This document shows positions 1 through 8,200 of a stretch of DNA of 63,090 nucleotides, one piece after another. Position numbers and translations under genes: made by a program. How positions within the stretch are numbered: the stretch's first letter is position 1; every line of letters begins with the position of its first letter. The notes beneath the pieces were generated by a model. The model did no database searches. It saw nothing but the letters and a program-made list of their open reading frames with translations, and had not been told where the DNA came from. Source of the DNA: a virus; IMG/VR virus record IMGVR_UViG_3300046455_000211, positions 1-63,090 of that record. The stretch is one strand, 5' to 3'.

Positions 1-199
1 CTTGGGATTGGTCATGTGCCCTCATCCTCTTGTCGATCACACCGGGACAGCCAGCGCGACACTCCGGTCGGTCGTTGCAGTACCGCACGTTCTGCCTGAT
101 CTCCACACCCCGCACGAACTCGATCACCGAGAACACGCTGATCTTGTCGTCGGGGCGCTCGTCGTGACAGACGTGGCAGGTCCAGGTCAGTTCAGCCAC
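1..199 (-). CDS. small Cys-rich protein, 3' part cut by window edge
   Basis: The frame opens at a GTG that overlaps the stop of the upstream zinc-ribbon gene and is still open at the left edge (66 codons visible). Cysteines occur as a CHVC knuckle near residue 8 and as CNDRPEC plus a third Cys near residues 43-53, so a metal-binding fold is likely. An ATG at position 15 could be the start of a following gene, in which case this frame would soon end. Function unknown; overlap coupling with its neighbour is the main support. Confidence 0.5.
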   Translation of the reverse strand, partial: MAELTWTCHVCHDERPDDKISVFSVIEFVRGVEIRQNVRYCNDRPECRAGCPGVIDKRMRAHDQSQ

Positions 200-293
200 G
201 ACGGTCCTCCTCATAGCCGCACTCATCACAGCGCCAGAGGCCGGGGTCTTGCTCGTCGTCGTACATCTGCTCGTCACAGTTCGGGCAGCGCAT
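192..293 (-). CDS. 33-residue zinc-ribbon peptide
   Basis: A tiny protein with two CxxC knuckles (CPNC at residues 3-6 and CDEC at 22-25), the layout of a rubredoxin-like zinc ribbon, in an acidic sequence. The ATG overlaps the upstream stop as TGATG, which suggests translational coupling, and the next gene starts on a GTG overlapping its end. Such single-ribbon peptides are common in the early regions of actinobacterial phages; the partner, nucleic acid or protein, cannot be told from sequence. Confidence 0.6.
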   Translation of the reverse strand: MRCPNCDEQMYDDEQDPGLWRCDECGYEEDRRG

Positions 294-664
294 CAGTCGG
301 GGGTCTTCCAGCCCTCTTCGTCAGCGAGCAGCGCCTGCTCATGGAAGTAGTCGGCCACGCCCTGCATGTGTCGGATCGACGCAGCGTCGTCCAGCACTTC
401 ATCGACCGTCCGATTGCCTTGTTTCGCTATGCCGTTGTCCCGAGACAGCTTGACAGCGATTGAGATCGCAGCGGCGTACGAGTGCAGTGCTGGGCCAGCG
501 AACAGGTCCTGCCGCCGTATCACAACGGCATCGGGGAGCGCCATGCTCGTCAGCCCTTGGAACATCTGCTCGGCAGTGGCGAAGTTCATCGCCCTCGGCT
601 GCATCATGGCATCGAAGTCGTCCCTCTTGAAGACGATGTATTTGCCGGGGTCTATGGATTCCAT
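293..664 (-). CDS. hypothetical protein (123 aa)
   Basis: Soluble protein without a recognised domain. The N-terminal half mixes basic and acidic residues (IVFKRDDFDAMM) and the C-terminal half is helical and acidic, ending EEGWKTPD. The start ATG is preceded by AGAAGGG, and the gene overlaps the end of the upstream gene by 13 bases. Position in the replication block suggests an early accessory protein, but I do not recognise it. Confidence 0.65.
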   Translation of the reverse strand: MESIDPGKYIVFKRDDFDAMMQPRAMNFATAEQMFQGLTSMALPDAVVIRRQDLFAGPALHSYAAAISIAVKLSRDNGIAKQGNRTVDEVLDDAASIRHMQGVADYFHEQALLADEEGWKTPD

Positions 665-1131
665 CTGTTTGCCCTTCTCTCGAAACCGACGTTGCCGATA
701 CGCCGAGAAAGCTCACGGCTGATTACGAACACGCAGCGCTCGCAGTTGGCGTAGATCACCTGCGTCATCTTGCGCCGAGCGTAGGCACCGAGCGCTGCGT
801 CGCGTGCCTTGGTGACTTCTGGATCGTTGGTCATCTCTGCCTTGGCGACAGTGACCTTGTCCTTCTCGCCCCAGCCTCGCACCATCGCCTGCGCCTCTGT
901 GAAGCGCACGCTGGCCTCGGCTGTCGCCTCTCCTACCTCGGCGTTGCTCATCTCGACGGCGGCGTAGTTCTGCCAGGCCGTGTAGCGGCTGAACAGTTCC
1001 ATCAGCAGGTCGTCAGACATGCTGGTCAGTTCCACGGGTAGGTCTGGTATCTCACCGCCAGGCCTGCCGAAGATCGGTGTCGCCTCAGCCGGTGGCGTGC
1101 GTGGGATGGTGCGGCGCTGACGGTCACTCAT
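652..1131 (-). CDS. hypothetical helical protein (159 aa)
   Basis: Start placed at the ATG at 1131 (MSDRQRRTIPRT), which overlaps the stop of a small upstream frame as ATGA; longer readings into the upstream gene lack support. After a Pro-rich N terminus the protein is mostly helical, with a long charged stretch around residues 70-130, and two cysteines near the C terminus (ANCERCVF), possibly half a metal site. No family recognised. Confidence 0.65.
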   Translation of the reverse strand: MSDRQRRTIPRTPPAEATPIFGRPGGEIPDLPVELTSMSDDLLMELFSRYTAWQNYAAVEMSNAEVGEATAEASVRFTEAQAMVRGWGEKDKVTVAKAEMTNDPEVTKARDAALGAYARRKMTQVIYANCERCVFVISRELSRRIGNVGFERRANRWNP

Positions 1132-1202
1132 TGCAGCAGCCCTACCGACGCCATGATGATGATCACACTGGCCCCACCGATCGCAGCGCACAGCCGGAGC
1201 AA
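1128..1202 (-). CDS. possible 24-residue membrane peptide
   Basis: A short frame between two genes encodes one hydrophobic helix (LRLCAAIGGASVIIIMASVG) and ends with ATGA overlapping the next start. The only plausible in-frame start is TTG at 1202, just downstream of the previous stop. A similar single-helix peptide with a better start lies at 2192-2290, so short membrane peptides look normal in this block. Start and expression are uncertain. Confidence 0.35.
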   Translation of the reverse strand: MLRLCAAIGGASVIIIMASVGLLQ

Positions 1203-1212
1203 GAACTCCCAA

Positions 1213-2205
1213 TCACTGAGGGGCGAGTGCGGCCTTCCTCTTCTTCGTTGTGGTCCGCTGGACCACGACTCGTACCTGTTCTTCGTCAACATGCTCTGGC
1301 TCCAAATCCCAACAGGTTCTCCGATACTCACACGACTTACACGTCTTGCCATGGGGAGCCTCAGCCCATACCGGCCTATCCGGTGGTGAGCCGAGGCGAA
1401 CAGCAAGCGACACCTCTCTGGCTGTCTCCAGCAGTGGGGCGATGATGTCCTTGTTGTAACCGACGACGAACTCCTTGACCGCCTGGTTCCACTTGCACTC
1501 GTAGATGAACACGATCTGCTCGTAGCGCGGCCAGGAGAGCCACAGGTATAACTGGCCTTGCTTGACGTGGGATGGGAAAGGCCGGTTGATCTTCCACCAC
1601 ACGGACTCCAAGGTTTCGTTGTCGTCCGAGTACCTGTTGTAGAGACGAGGGGCCTCGAAACGTAGCGTCTGGATGCCAATGCTCTTGATCTCGACCAGGC
1701 CCGACCAATCATCGAGATCATGAATCGCAGCATCGGCATGGCCCTCCACCATCATCTGATTGCGACGAAGCGTGACCTCTCGGTATCTCAGTCGGGGTGA
1801 CTTGCAGAACTGGCACTCGGTTGGTGACAAGGCACCGAACCAGTGGCCGCACTCACGGCACTCCCAGGTGCCCCACAGCACGCCCATCTCACGCAGCCAG
1901 TCCTGGTACTTGTCGTGAATCTTGTGGCCCTCGGTCCACACGTTGCCCATGCGGAAGCTCGGGTTGGCAGCGTCGTCCTTCTCGCTCGGCGTGCCGACGA
2001 TGCGGTAGTAGTCGTGACGCCCACACCACTCGGGCTTGGCCATGTCGGAGGGGTGCATCATCTGCATCGAGTGGTCGTCGGGACGAGGGTCGCCTGCCAT
2101 CTTCCGCATGACGTGGCGTTCCATCGCTGGTAACACAACACCGTCGTCCTTGAAGGTGTCCTTGAGCCGAGCGAGGGCGGCGGGCTTGTACTTACGAACG
2201 GTCAT
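1213..2205 (-). CDS. Cas4/RecB-like PD-(D/E)XK nuclease
   Basis: Predicted nuclease of the RecB/Cas4 superfamily, probably acting in phage recombination or DNA end processing. From the ATG at 2205 the hallmark residues are an early His (EGHKIHDKY, about 92-100), GHAD at 155-158, VEIK at 171-174 and a QLYLW segment matching the QxxxY motif. A CxxC pair of knuckles at 116-134 forms a zinc ribbon, and the C-terminal CKSCEYRRTCW cluster resembles the Fe-S binding Cys of Cas4/AddB. It sits close to the RecA and resolvase-like genes. An upstream in-frame start at 2235 is less likely because the chosen ATG overlaps the preceding small gene. Confidence 0.75.
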   Translation of the reverse strand: MTVRKYKPAALARLKDTFKDDGVVLPAMERHVMRKMAGDPRPDDHSMQMMHPSDMAKPEWCGRHDYYRIVGTPSEKDDAANPSFRMGNVWTEGHKIHDKYQDWLREMGVLWGTWECRECGHWFGALSPTECQFCKSPRLRYREVTLRRNQMMVEGHADAAIHDLDDWSGLVEIKSIGIQTLRFEAPRLYNRYSDDNETLESVWWKINRPFPSHVKQGQLYLWLSWPRYEQIVFIYECKWNQAVKEFVVGYNKDIIAPLLETAREVSLAVRLGSPPDRPVWAEAPHGKTCKSCEYRRTCWDLEPEHVDEEQVRVVVQRTTTKKRKAALAPQ

Positions 2206-2290
2206 GGAGCGACAACCACAGCATGAAGAGGCCACCTATGAACAGGACCACGCCGAAGCCGATCAGGAGACTGCCAAGTACGTCCTTCAC
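2192..2290 (-). CDS. 32-residue single-pass membrane peptide
   Basis: The GTG start overlaps the upstream stop (GTGA), and the gene ends 14 bases inside the nuclease gene. The sequence is one strongly hydrophobic helix (LLIGFGVVLFIGGLFMLW) with a short charged tail. Coupled overlaps on both sides argue that it is translated. The role is unknown; small phage membrane peptides are often holin-like or modulate the host envelope. Confidence 0.55.
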   Translation of the reverse strand: MKDVLGSLLIGFGVVLFIGGLFMLWLSLHDRS

Positions 2291-2553
2291 TCGACCACCA
2301 GCAGTTCACGCCACATGATGCCGATGTTCTCGGGATCGTCAGGCAGATCGACGTACTCACCGAGCATCCATCGAGTCGGGTTGACATACGGCTCGCCGCG
2401 CTTCCAACGCTTGCCTCCGTACATGCCGGTCGGGATCGTGCCGCTGTACTCCATCAGTCGTTTGAACTGATCGGGTGTCGCCAGCGCTGTGGCATCGTCC
2501 ACCAGCAGGTCGGTCATGTAGACGTTGGGGTCACGGGATCGAGGAACGCTCAT
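2287..2553 (-). CDS. hypothetical protein (88 aa)
   Basis: Starts at the ATG at 2553 with GGAG seven bases upstream; this start overlaps the stop of the small gene before it as ATGA. The sequence MSVPRSRDPNVYMTDLLV is followed by a Trp/Gly-rich middle (GMYGGKRWKRGEPYVNPTRW) and an acidic end. No family recognised. It belongs to the overlapping early-gene string around recA. Confidence 0.6.
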   Translation of the reverse strand: MSVPRSRDPNVYMTDLLVDDATALATPDQFKRLMEYSGTIPTGMYGGKRWKRGEPYVNPTRWMLGEYVDLPDDPENIGIMWRELLVVE

Positions 2554-2648
2554 GGCTCGACTATCTCCAGGTCGCAGTGCCAACAGCGCAGCACATTGGT
2601 CTTGCGCCACAGCCGACGCCAGGGACGGCGAAAGATGACGACGTACAT
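2550..2648 (-). CDS. 32-residue Cys-pair peptide
   Basis: Very short frame (MYVVIFRRPWRRLWRKTN, then CWHC and an acidic end) whose stop overlaps the next start as ATGA. It is basic in its first half and carries one CxxC knuckle, so it might bind nucleic acid or pair with another protein. It lies tightly between two real genes; expression is inferred only from packing. Confidence 0.45.
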   Translation of the reverse strand: MYVVIFRRPWRRLWRKTNVLRCWHCDLEIVEP

Positions 2649-2652
2649 GTGG

Positions 2653-2976
2653 TCACTGGGGAGGACACAGTTCATCGAAGTCGTCCTCGCTGATCACAAC
2701 GAGACTCCGTGCGCCACGGCCCTCTCCGAGTTGCAGGTGCATAGCTGGCATGCGGCCAGTGGTGATCGCGTTGCTCCGCAGTTTGTCCCAATCGCTCAGC
2801 TTCACCGTGATTGACTTCGCCGCCGTCTGTTTCATCTCCCATAACACCTTGCTCTCACGTACGTCATTGGGTTTGCGCCAGCCGGAACCGGACCCAGGAT
2901 TCTGCACCCCGCCCCTTCTCTTGGCAACCCTCTTCTCCTGTCGTTTCCATGCGTCCCCCGCCCAGGAACTACTCAC
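2653..2976 (-). CDS. Holliday-junction-resolvase-like nuclease
   Basis: A 107-residue protein resembling small archaeal-type (Hjc-like) resolvases that cut four-way DNA junctions. Visible signs are an early Glu in a basic helix (KRQEKRVAKRRGG), a Gly/Ser loop, an Asp in KPNDVRE (about 38) and the WEMK motif (about 46-49), together matching the E...D...ExK core of PD-(D/E)XK enzymes. A later segment (LRSNAITTGRMPAMHLQLG) also fits this family. It follows recA with a four-base overlap, so the two are probably co-translated and act in recombination-dependent replication. Confidence 0.6.
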   Translation of the reverse strand: MSSSWAGDAWKRQEKRVAKRRGGVQNPGSGSGWRKPNDVRESKVLWEMKQTAAKSITVKLSDWDKLRSNAITTGRMPAMHLQLGEGRGARSLVVISEDDFDELCPPQ

Positions 2977-4040
2977 GTCCTGACGACCCGACGCTTCTTG
3001 GCCGAAGAAGTCGAGGCGCTCGAAGGCTCGATGCCTAGAACTTCTCTCCTTACCTGGGTATCAACTGCGGCCAGCAGCTTGGGGTCTTTGCTCATCGCAT
3101 CCCACACTGCTGCGGTGCCCTGCCACTTCTTGCCTCCGAAGTGATACCAGGCTCCCTTGCGCTCGATGATCTCCTTGTCGATCGCCAAGTCCACAGCCTC
3201 ATGGAACAAGTCGTAGTCGCCAGCGTTGTGGCCGGGGATGGTGTCGAAGTAGAAGTCCACTTGCCCGGTGCGCCAGCGCGGTGCGGTCTTGTTCTTGATG
3301 CAGCGAATCTTGATCACCTGGCCGACTTGATCGTCACCGTTCTTGAGCCACTCGTCTCGGGTGACCTCGATGCGGGTCATGTAGGTGTAGTTCTTCTGCT
3401 TGCCGCCAGGCGTCGTGCGGGTGTCCCCGAACATCACGCCGATCATGTCCCGCCACTGGTTGATGATGAGCACCAACACCGGTCGGTCGTACTCGATCAG
3501 GCTGCGGGTGGTGGCGGCGTGCAGCTTCCGCATGAACTTGTTGGTGAGCATCGCACCGCGACCGATCACCAAGTCGAACATCGTCTTGCCGTCCTCTTCC
3601 AAGGGCATCAGCGCTGGGAGCGAGTCGATCACGATGCAGTCGGCGGCACGTTCCTCCATCACTCGGATGCAGGACTCGTAGGCCTCCTCCATGATGTTGC
3701 TCTGAACGAAGGTCATGCGGCTGGCATCGACGCCGAGCATCGCAGCCCATGGGAAGTCGAAGTCCTCAGCGGCCACCCAGAGCGTGTGGTGGTCTGGATT
3801 CATAGCCTGGTTTGCCGCCACCGTCTTGAGCGTCATCGCCGTCTTGCCCATCGACTCCAAGCCGATGACCTCATTGACACAGTTGAGCGGCCAGCCACCA
3901 CCGAGCGCCAGGTCGAACGAGAGCGAGCCGGTCGTCACCCTCTGGAAGCTCTGATGCAGCAGGTCAGACCCCTTGACGAGCAGGTCCTTCTTGGCCTTCT
4001 TGTTCGCCTGCGCGATCAACGTGTCGATGTCGGTGGGCAT
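2973..4040 (-). CDS. recA: RecA-like recombinase
   Basis: A 355-residue RecA/UvsX-type ATPase that would coat single-stranded DNA and drive strand exchange in repair and replication. The Walker A is GLESMGKT at 60-67, where host RecA has Pro and Ser at the Leu and Met positions. The catalytic Glu follows in AAEDF near residue 92, Walker B is CIVIDS at 135-140, and the L1/L2-like region contains INQWRD and GGKQKNY. The tail is Ser/Lys-rich and lacks the long acidic end of bacterial RecA. A TATC-containing stretch lies between a dyad (TGACAG/CTGTCA around 4060-4088) and the start. Confidence 0.9.
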   Translation of the reverse strand: MPTDIDTLIAQANKKAKKDLLVKGSDLLHQSFQRVTTGSLSFDLALGGGWPLNCVNEVIGLESMGKTAMTLKTVAANQAMNPDHHTLWVAAEDFDFPWAAMLGVDASRMTFVQSNIMEEAYESCIRVMEERAADCIVIDSLPALMPLEEDGKTMFDLVIGRGAMLTNKFMRKLHAATTRSLIEYDRPVLVLIINQWRDMIGVMFGDTRTTPGGKQKNYTYMTRIEVTRDEWLKNGDDQVGQVIKIRCIKNKTAPRWRTGQVDFYFDTIPGHNAGDYDLFHEAVDLAIDKEIIERKGAWYHFGGKKWQGTAAVWDAMSKDPKLLAAVDTQVRREVLGIEPSSASTSSAKKRRVVRT

Positions 4041-4077
4041 CTGCCAAAGATACCAAACCCTTGACAGCGTGAACGAA

Positions 4078-4500
4078 CTACCCTGTCATACCCCAAGTGG
4101 TGGCTTCACCCTGAGTGAACATCCCGTCGTTGTACCCGCAGTTGTAGCAGTGCGGTGCCGGAGGCGGGCCACGCCGACCGACCTGGCGCGAGTAGTACTG
4201 GCCGCTGCCACAGTTCGGGCACGGCTCACGGTCCACCTTGTGAGCCTGCCCGCCCTTCCAGAACTTCATCGACTCAAACAGGTTCTCCATCGTCACCTGA
4301 GGCGGGGCCTGAGGGACCTGGGGCATCTGCTGGGCGTACGGAAGCTGCTGTTGCTGCTGAGGGAACTGAGGCTGCTGGAGCGTGGTGTAGGTGGCCGCTG
4401 GCTGGTTGTACTGCTGCGGTTGCGGCTGCTGCACCTGGTATGGAGCCTGCTGCTGACGCACCTGCGCCATCTTGCGCTGGTACCAAGACTGATCACTCAC
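4078..4500 (-). CDS. Gln-rich zinc-ribbon protein
   Basis: The first ~70 residues are low complexity, dominated by Gln, Pro and Tyr (QVQQPQPQQYNQ and QFPQQQQQLPY), and are followed by a compact zinc ribbon with CPNC near 94-97 and CYNC near 118-121. The disordered Gln/Pro arm plus ribbon suggests a scaffold or interaction role in the replication machinery next to the DNA polymerase. Specific function unknown. The stop of the upstream 59-residue gene overlaps its first codons. Confidence 0.65.
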   Translation of the reverse strand: MSDQSWYQRKMAQVRQQQAPYQVQQPQPQQYNQPAATYTTLQQPQFPQQQQQLPYAQQMPQVPQAPPQVTMENLFESMKFWKGGQAHKVDREPCPNCGSGQYYSRQVGRRGPPPAPHCYNCGYNDGMFTQGEATTWGMTG

Positions 4501-4672
4501 TGGCGACCAGCTTGGCCACCCGCGAGAGGAACGTCAACTGCAGGCCAGCCAGCGCCAGCCGCAAGTCCTCACGCTCTGCCTCGTCCATAGCCGCGAGGAA
4601 GTCGTCAGCAAGCTCGTCAGCGATGCTGAGCACCGCCTCGTCCAGTTCGTCGCGCTCCAATAACGCTGCCAT
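4493..4672 (-). CDS. small acidic helical protein (59 aa)
   Basis: Start at the ATG at 4672. The protein is almost entirely helical and acidic (ERDELDEAVLSIADELADDF) with a hydrophobic C-terminal half, suggestive of a helical hairpin or dimer. A GGTAACACA word, a variant of the dispersed motif described below, lies 11 bases upstream of the start at 4683-4691. Lies between DNA polymerase and the Gln-rich protein. No family recognised. Confidence 0.55.
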   Translation of the reverse strand: MAALLERDELDEAVLSIADELADDFLAAMDEAEREDLRLALAGLQLTFLSRVAKLVASE

Positions 4673-4703
4673 GGAGGTACACGGTAACACAGTCGTGCCA
4701 CTA

Positions 4704-6806
4704 TCACGACGCCTTCTTCTTTGCGTCTGCCCAAGACGTGCCGTATGCCGCCGACGCCACCAGGGGTATCTCTCCAAGGATCGGTTCTCCTGTCCGAGGA
4801 TCGAGGATACCGCCCATGACTTCCTGGATGAGTGGGAGCACCTTGTAAGCCTCGTCCTCAGGTACCCGGAAGATGATCTCGTCATGCACCTGGGCGAGCA
4901 TCGGCCAGGGAACTTCCCGGCTCAGGTCGATCATGGCGAGCTTGGTGATGTAGGAGGCGAAGCCCTGCACGATGGCGTTGATCGCTTGGCGTTCGGCGCG
5001 GTACCTGCGCCACACGATCGACTCACCGTCGTCATCGGTCATGCCATCCAGCACGAACAGGTCTGGGAGCCGACGCATGCGCCCATAGGGCGGTATCAAG
5101 ACGTGAGGTGGTTGACCTAGCGGATTGGCACGATCGCCACGCTTGCGAGCCTGCTGCAGTTCCCAGTACTTCCAGTCGTTGAGCTTGGGGAAGGTGCGGA
5201 AGTAGCCCTCGATCAACTCCGAGGCACGCTCCATCGAGCACCCAGCCACCGCTGCGATCTTGCCCTCGCCAGCGCCATACAGCACTGCGAAGTTCTGAGT
5301 CTTGCCGACCGCTCGCATGTCATCAGTGACATCTTCCAGGCGGCAGTTGAACATGGCTGCCGCTGCCTGGCGGTGAATGTCCTCACCCCGGCTGAACACT
5401 CTCAGCATGTTGGTGTCCCCGCTGAGATACCCAGCGCAGCGAAGCTCGACCTGGTCGTAGTCAGCCACGATCAGCACCTGGCCTGGGCCGGACACGAATA
5501 GCTTGCGGATCGTGGAGCCTCGCGGAAGCTGCTGCAGGTTGGGCTGTGATGCCGAGAGCCGCCCGGTCACCGTGCCGTGCTGCTTGTAGCCGGTGTGGAT
5601 CGTCGGTAGCTCACCGTTGTGGTGGTTGAGGAAGCCAGTGATGCCCTCCACGAACGTGCCCCGCAGCTTCTCAAGCCCTGCCCACTCCGACAGCAACTCG
5701 GCCATCTTGTTGCCGCGCTCGGCGTGGAAGTCGAGCACCGCTGCCGTCACTGATGGGAGCTTCTCCTTTGCCGTGACGGTCAGCACTCGGAGCTTCTGCG
5801 TCTTGAGTTGGCGCTTGGACTTCCCATACTCGGGTATGCCCTTGCCGAACAGCACCCAGCGCTTGGCACCCAGGTCGGAGAGCGAGAACTCATCGCCTGC
5901 GATCTTGTAGGCCTCGGCCTCGACTTCTGCGATGCGCTTGTTGAGATCGTCACGGACCACGTTCAACTCGGTCAGGTCCACGGGGAAGCCGACCCGCTCC
6001 ATCTCCATGATCACTGGGTAGACCTGCATCTCGAAGTCGTAGACCGATGCGAGGCCCTTGCGGACCAGCAGGTTGTGGTCACGGTTCCAGAGCATCCAGG
6101 AGTAGCGCACGTCCTTAGCCAGGTATCGAGCTACCTCGTCCAGCCCGAAGTTCTCGATGCCCGCCTTGCCGAGGTTGGGGTAGAACTTCTTGCGCTTCTC
6201 CTGGGGGATGTTGAACCAGTCGCACACCAGCGGCTTGAGTTCGTAGCTCATCAAGTCCTCGACCAAGGTGTGCTTGCTCAGGATCGAGTCGTGGTACGGG
6301 CCGGGTGGTATCTCACCGTCGTAGTACTTGGCGCAGGATGACAGGTCGAACTTGACGTTGTGCCCGACCTTGCCGCAAGCGCTGAACAGCAGGGGCCGCA
6401 GCAGAGGGAACACGATGTCGGGGAACAACTGCTGAGGTGGCTCGGCGTAGACCGCTGGCTCGGTGTACTCGATCATCCGCAGCGACGGCTTGCCGCCGAC
6501 CGGCGTGAGGCCACGCGGATCACCGGCTGGGTAGTGCAGGAAGGCCGCTCGCTTGGCCTTGTGCTCGGGGGCCAGGGTCACGCCCTTGGGGTGGCCCATC
6601 GGGATCAGGTAGACCCGACCGAAGGCTCCCAGGCCGATCCACAGCACGTCATTGGTGCGTGAGTTGAGGCTCGTCGTCTCCACGTCCACGACGAACTCCG
6701 GCGAGCGCAGCAGATCATCGACTGCCTCCTTGACCTCAGCCTCGGTCAGCAGTACGTGTGGTGTGCGCCGGGAGAAGGAACCCCCCGAACCTTCTCCCGG
6801 CTGCAC
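4704..6806 (-). CDS. polA: family A DNA polymerase (PolI-like)
   Basis: Replicative polymerase of 700 residues with a 3'-5' exonuclease domain and a PolI-type polymerase domain; there is no 5' nuclease domain. The exonuclease motif I is VVDVETTS near residue 40. Polymerase motif A is VADYDQVELR near 448, motif B is KTQNFAVLYGAG near 500 and motif C is HDE at 641-643. It starts on GTG, with GGAAGGAAA a few bases upstream, 16 bases after the SSB stop. This size and architecture are common in phages with their own DnaB/DnaG-type replisome, which is also present here. Confidence 0.95.
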   Translation of the reverse strand: MQPGEGSGGSFSRRTPHVLLTEAEVKEAVDDLLRSPEFVVDVETTSLNSRTNDVLWIGLGAFGRVYLIPMGHPKGVTLAPEHKAKRAAFLHYPAGDPRGLTPVGGKPSLRMIEYTEPAVYAEPPQQLFPDIVFPLLRPLLFSACGKVGHNVKFDLSSCAKYYDGEIPPGPYHDSILSKHTLVEDLMSYELKPLVCDWFNIPQEKRKKFYPNLGKAGIENFGLDEVARYLAKDVRYSWMLWNRDHNLLVRKGLASVYDFEMQVYPVIMEMERVGFPVDLTELNVVRDDLNKRIAEVEAEAYKIAGDEFSLSDLGAKRWVLFGKGIPEYGKSKRQLKTQKLRVLTVTAKEKLPSVTAAVLDFHAERGNKMAELLSEWAGLEKLRGTFVEGITGFLNHHNGELPTIHTGYKQHGTVTGRLSASQPNLQQLPRGSTIRKLFVSGPGQVLIVADYDQVELRCAGYLSGDTNMLRVFSRGEDIHRQAAAAMFNCRLEDVTDDMRAVGKTQNFAVLYGAGEGKIAAVAGCSMERASELIEGYFRTFPKLNDWKYWELQQARKRGDRANPLGQPPHVLIPPYGRMRRLPDLFVLDGMTDDDGESIVWRRYRAERQAINAIVQGFASYITKLAMIDLSREVPWPMLAQVHDEIIFRVPEDEAYKVLPLIQEVMGGILDPRTGEPILGEIPLVASAAYGTSWADAKKKAS

Positions 6807-6821
6807 TGTGTTTCCTTCCGG

Positions 6822-7535
6822 TCAGGTGTAGTCGTCGGCAATCTCCAACGCAATCTCATCGAGAGACTTGCGTGTGGGGACCTCCACGATGTCCTTGGTG
6901 TACTTCTCCAAGCGATCGAAGGCAGCGGTGTCGGGGACCGGAATGTCATAGTCCTCTTCCAGCGCTGTCGCCTTGACCGGGATCACCTGGTGGTTCACGC
7001 TCCCCTTCTTTCCCGTCCGCGATACAAGGAAGAACCCCCGCGTGAGAGGGGCGATCTTGGGGTCGTTGGCGTACCCCTTGAGGATGTTGAAAATCTTGGG
7101 GCCAACGTCCCACGACTTGAGTGACACAACGCCGTCGTCACCGATCTCTGCGACGTTGAAGGCCGACACAGCCTGAGCACGATCACCAGCATCGCACAGC
7201 GGGCACTCCTTGCCGAAGCTCTTGAGGCAGGTGTACGAGCGGGTGCTCTTGCCGGTCGGCGTGGCCCGCTCGATCCAGTGGCGGCGGTAGTTCACGTACG
7301 GCTGCTCGTCCAAGAACTTGATCACCTTGGACTTCTCTTCGGGCTTGAGAGCGTTGGCGAAGGAGGACGTGGAGTCCATCACTTCCTGGGCTGCGCTCCA
7401 TCCCTCTCGCAGTTCCTCCGTCTGGTTGGACGGTGTGCGCTTCTTGCTGGCCACCGGGGCATCATCCTCATCCTCTTCCTGAGGCCGAGGGGCCGCTGGC
7501 ATACGCCGAACAGTGCGCTTCGTTGGTGCGTTCAT
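6822..7535 (-). CDS. single-stranded DNA-binding protein, T4 gp32-like
   Basis: A 237-residue protein with a basic/acidic N-terminal arm and a core holding TCLKSFGKECPLCDAGDRA (about 101-120). This Cys arrangement is typical of phage SSBs of the gp32-related type, where it binds zinc. The C terminus is acidic (EIADDYT), as expected for an SSB tail that recruits replication partners. It lies directly upstream of the polymerase, which fits co-expression with the replisome. Confidence 0.75.
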   Translation of the reverse strand: MNAPTKRTVRRMPAAPRPQEEDEDDAPVASKKRTPSNQTEELREGWSAAQEVMDSTSSFANALKPEEKSKVIKFLDEQPYVNYRRHWIERATPTGKSTRSYTCLKSFGKECPLCDAGDRAQAVSAFNVAEIGDDGVVSLKSWDVGPKIFNILKGYANDPKIAPLTRGFFLVSRTGKKGSVNHQVIPVKATALEEDYDIPVPDTAAFDRLEKYTKDIVEVPTRKSLDEIALEIADDYT

Positions 7536-7568
7536 CGTGTCTCCTGCAATGTGAAGTGTGTGAGTGTG

Positions 7569-7994
7569 TTACTGCTTGACGAGGGAGGCGAAGAACGTCC
7601 CCACGTCTCTTGCGAACGCAACGGTCGGTGGCTTCTTGTTGAGAATCACCTTGTGCTGGTCCGCAAGCCGCAGAATACCCTCGATCTGCTCCCGCGTCCA
7701 GAGCCGCTTGCCCTTGTCGCTCTTGCCCCCGGCGACTGGCCTGACCGTGCGTGGTGAACGGTACGGCGAGCGCGGCAGCAGGCCCTTGTCCTCCCAGGCA
7801 CGGACCGACTGCACACTGCAGCCGAGCGCCTTGGCGACATGGCCGATCGTGTAGAACTCTTGCTTCTCACCTTGGATGCGGTATGACAACGGCTTGGCAT
7901 CCCACTCGGCTGGCGGTGGAGGCGGCGGTGCCGCCCCCCTGTTCTTGGGGGGACGGCGACCGGGATAGTCCAGGTCTTCAAAGCCTGTACTCAT
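7569..7994 (-). CDS. MerR-like helix-turn-helix protein
   Basis: Starts at the ATG at 7994, overlapping the upstream stop (ATGA). After a Pro-rich linker (APPPPPPAEW) comes a MerR-type DNA-binding segment: YTIGHVAKALGCSVQSVRAWEDKGLLP followed by a basic wing and WTREQIEGILRL. It is short (141 aa) and has no ligand domain, so it looks like a phage regulator or excisionase-type architectural protein. It is one of three candidates for the protein that reads the dispersed TGWGATACC word. Confidence 0.7.
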   Translation of the reverse strand: MSTGFEDLDYPGRRPPKNRGAAPPPPPPAEWDAKPLSYRIQGEKQEFYTIGHVAKALGCSVQSVRAWEDKGLLPRSPYRSPRTVRPVAGGKSDKGKRLWTREQIEGILRLADQHKVILNKKPPTVAFARDVGTFFASLVKQ

Positions 7995-8200
7995 GCGTTC
8001 CTCACTACTCGATGACCCTCGCCTTTGCCGAGCCAGCGGAACGAGATGCGCCCTCGATGTTGGATGGCTCGACCGACCTTCCAGTTGTTGCACTGCCAGT
8101 CGGCAACGTCAGGGTCTTGGGTGAGACGTTCGATCGCAGCGGCCTGCTCGTCGTGTGTGATACCAGGCCTCAGTTCGATGATGACTTTGGTGCCTCTCAT
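7991..8200 (-). CDS. hypothetical protein (69 aa)
   Basis: Short protein beginning MRGTKVIIELRPGITHDEQ, with ATGA overlaps to both neighbours, and ending in a basic stretch (KGEGHRVVRNA). The pattern of beta strand, helix, beta strand (VIIEL / AAAIERLTQ / DWQCNNWKVG) suggests a small alpha-beta fold. No family recognised. Confidence 0.6.
   Translation of the reverse strand: MRGTKVIIELRPGITHDEQAAAIERLTQDPDVADWQCNNWKVGRAIQHRGRISFRWLGKGEGHRVVRNA

Noticed and set aside
2-463. Plus-strand protein of 153 residues at the left edge
   Set aside because: His/Arg-rich shadow of two minus-strand zinc-ribbon frames and a 123-residue gene; it has no plausible ribosome binding site.
4060-4088. Plus-strand promoter with TTGACA
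   Set aside because: There is no plus-strand gene downstream, and the sequence is better seen as part of a small dyad in the recA leader.
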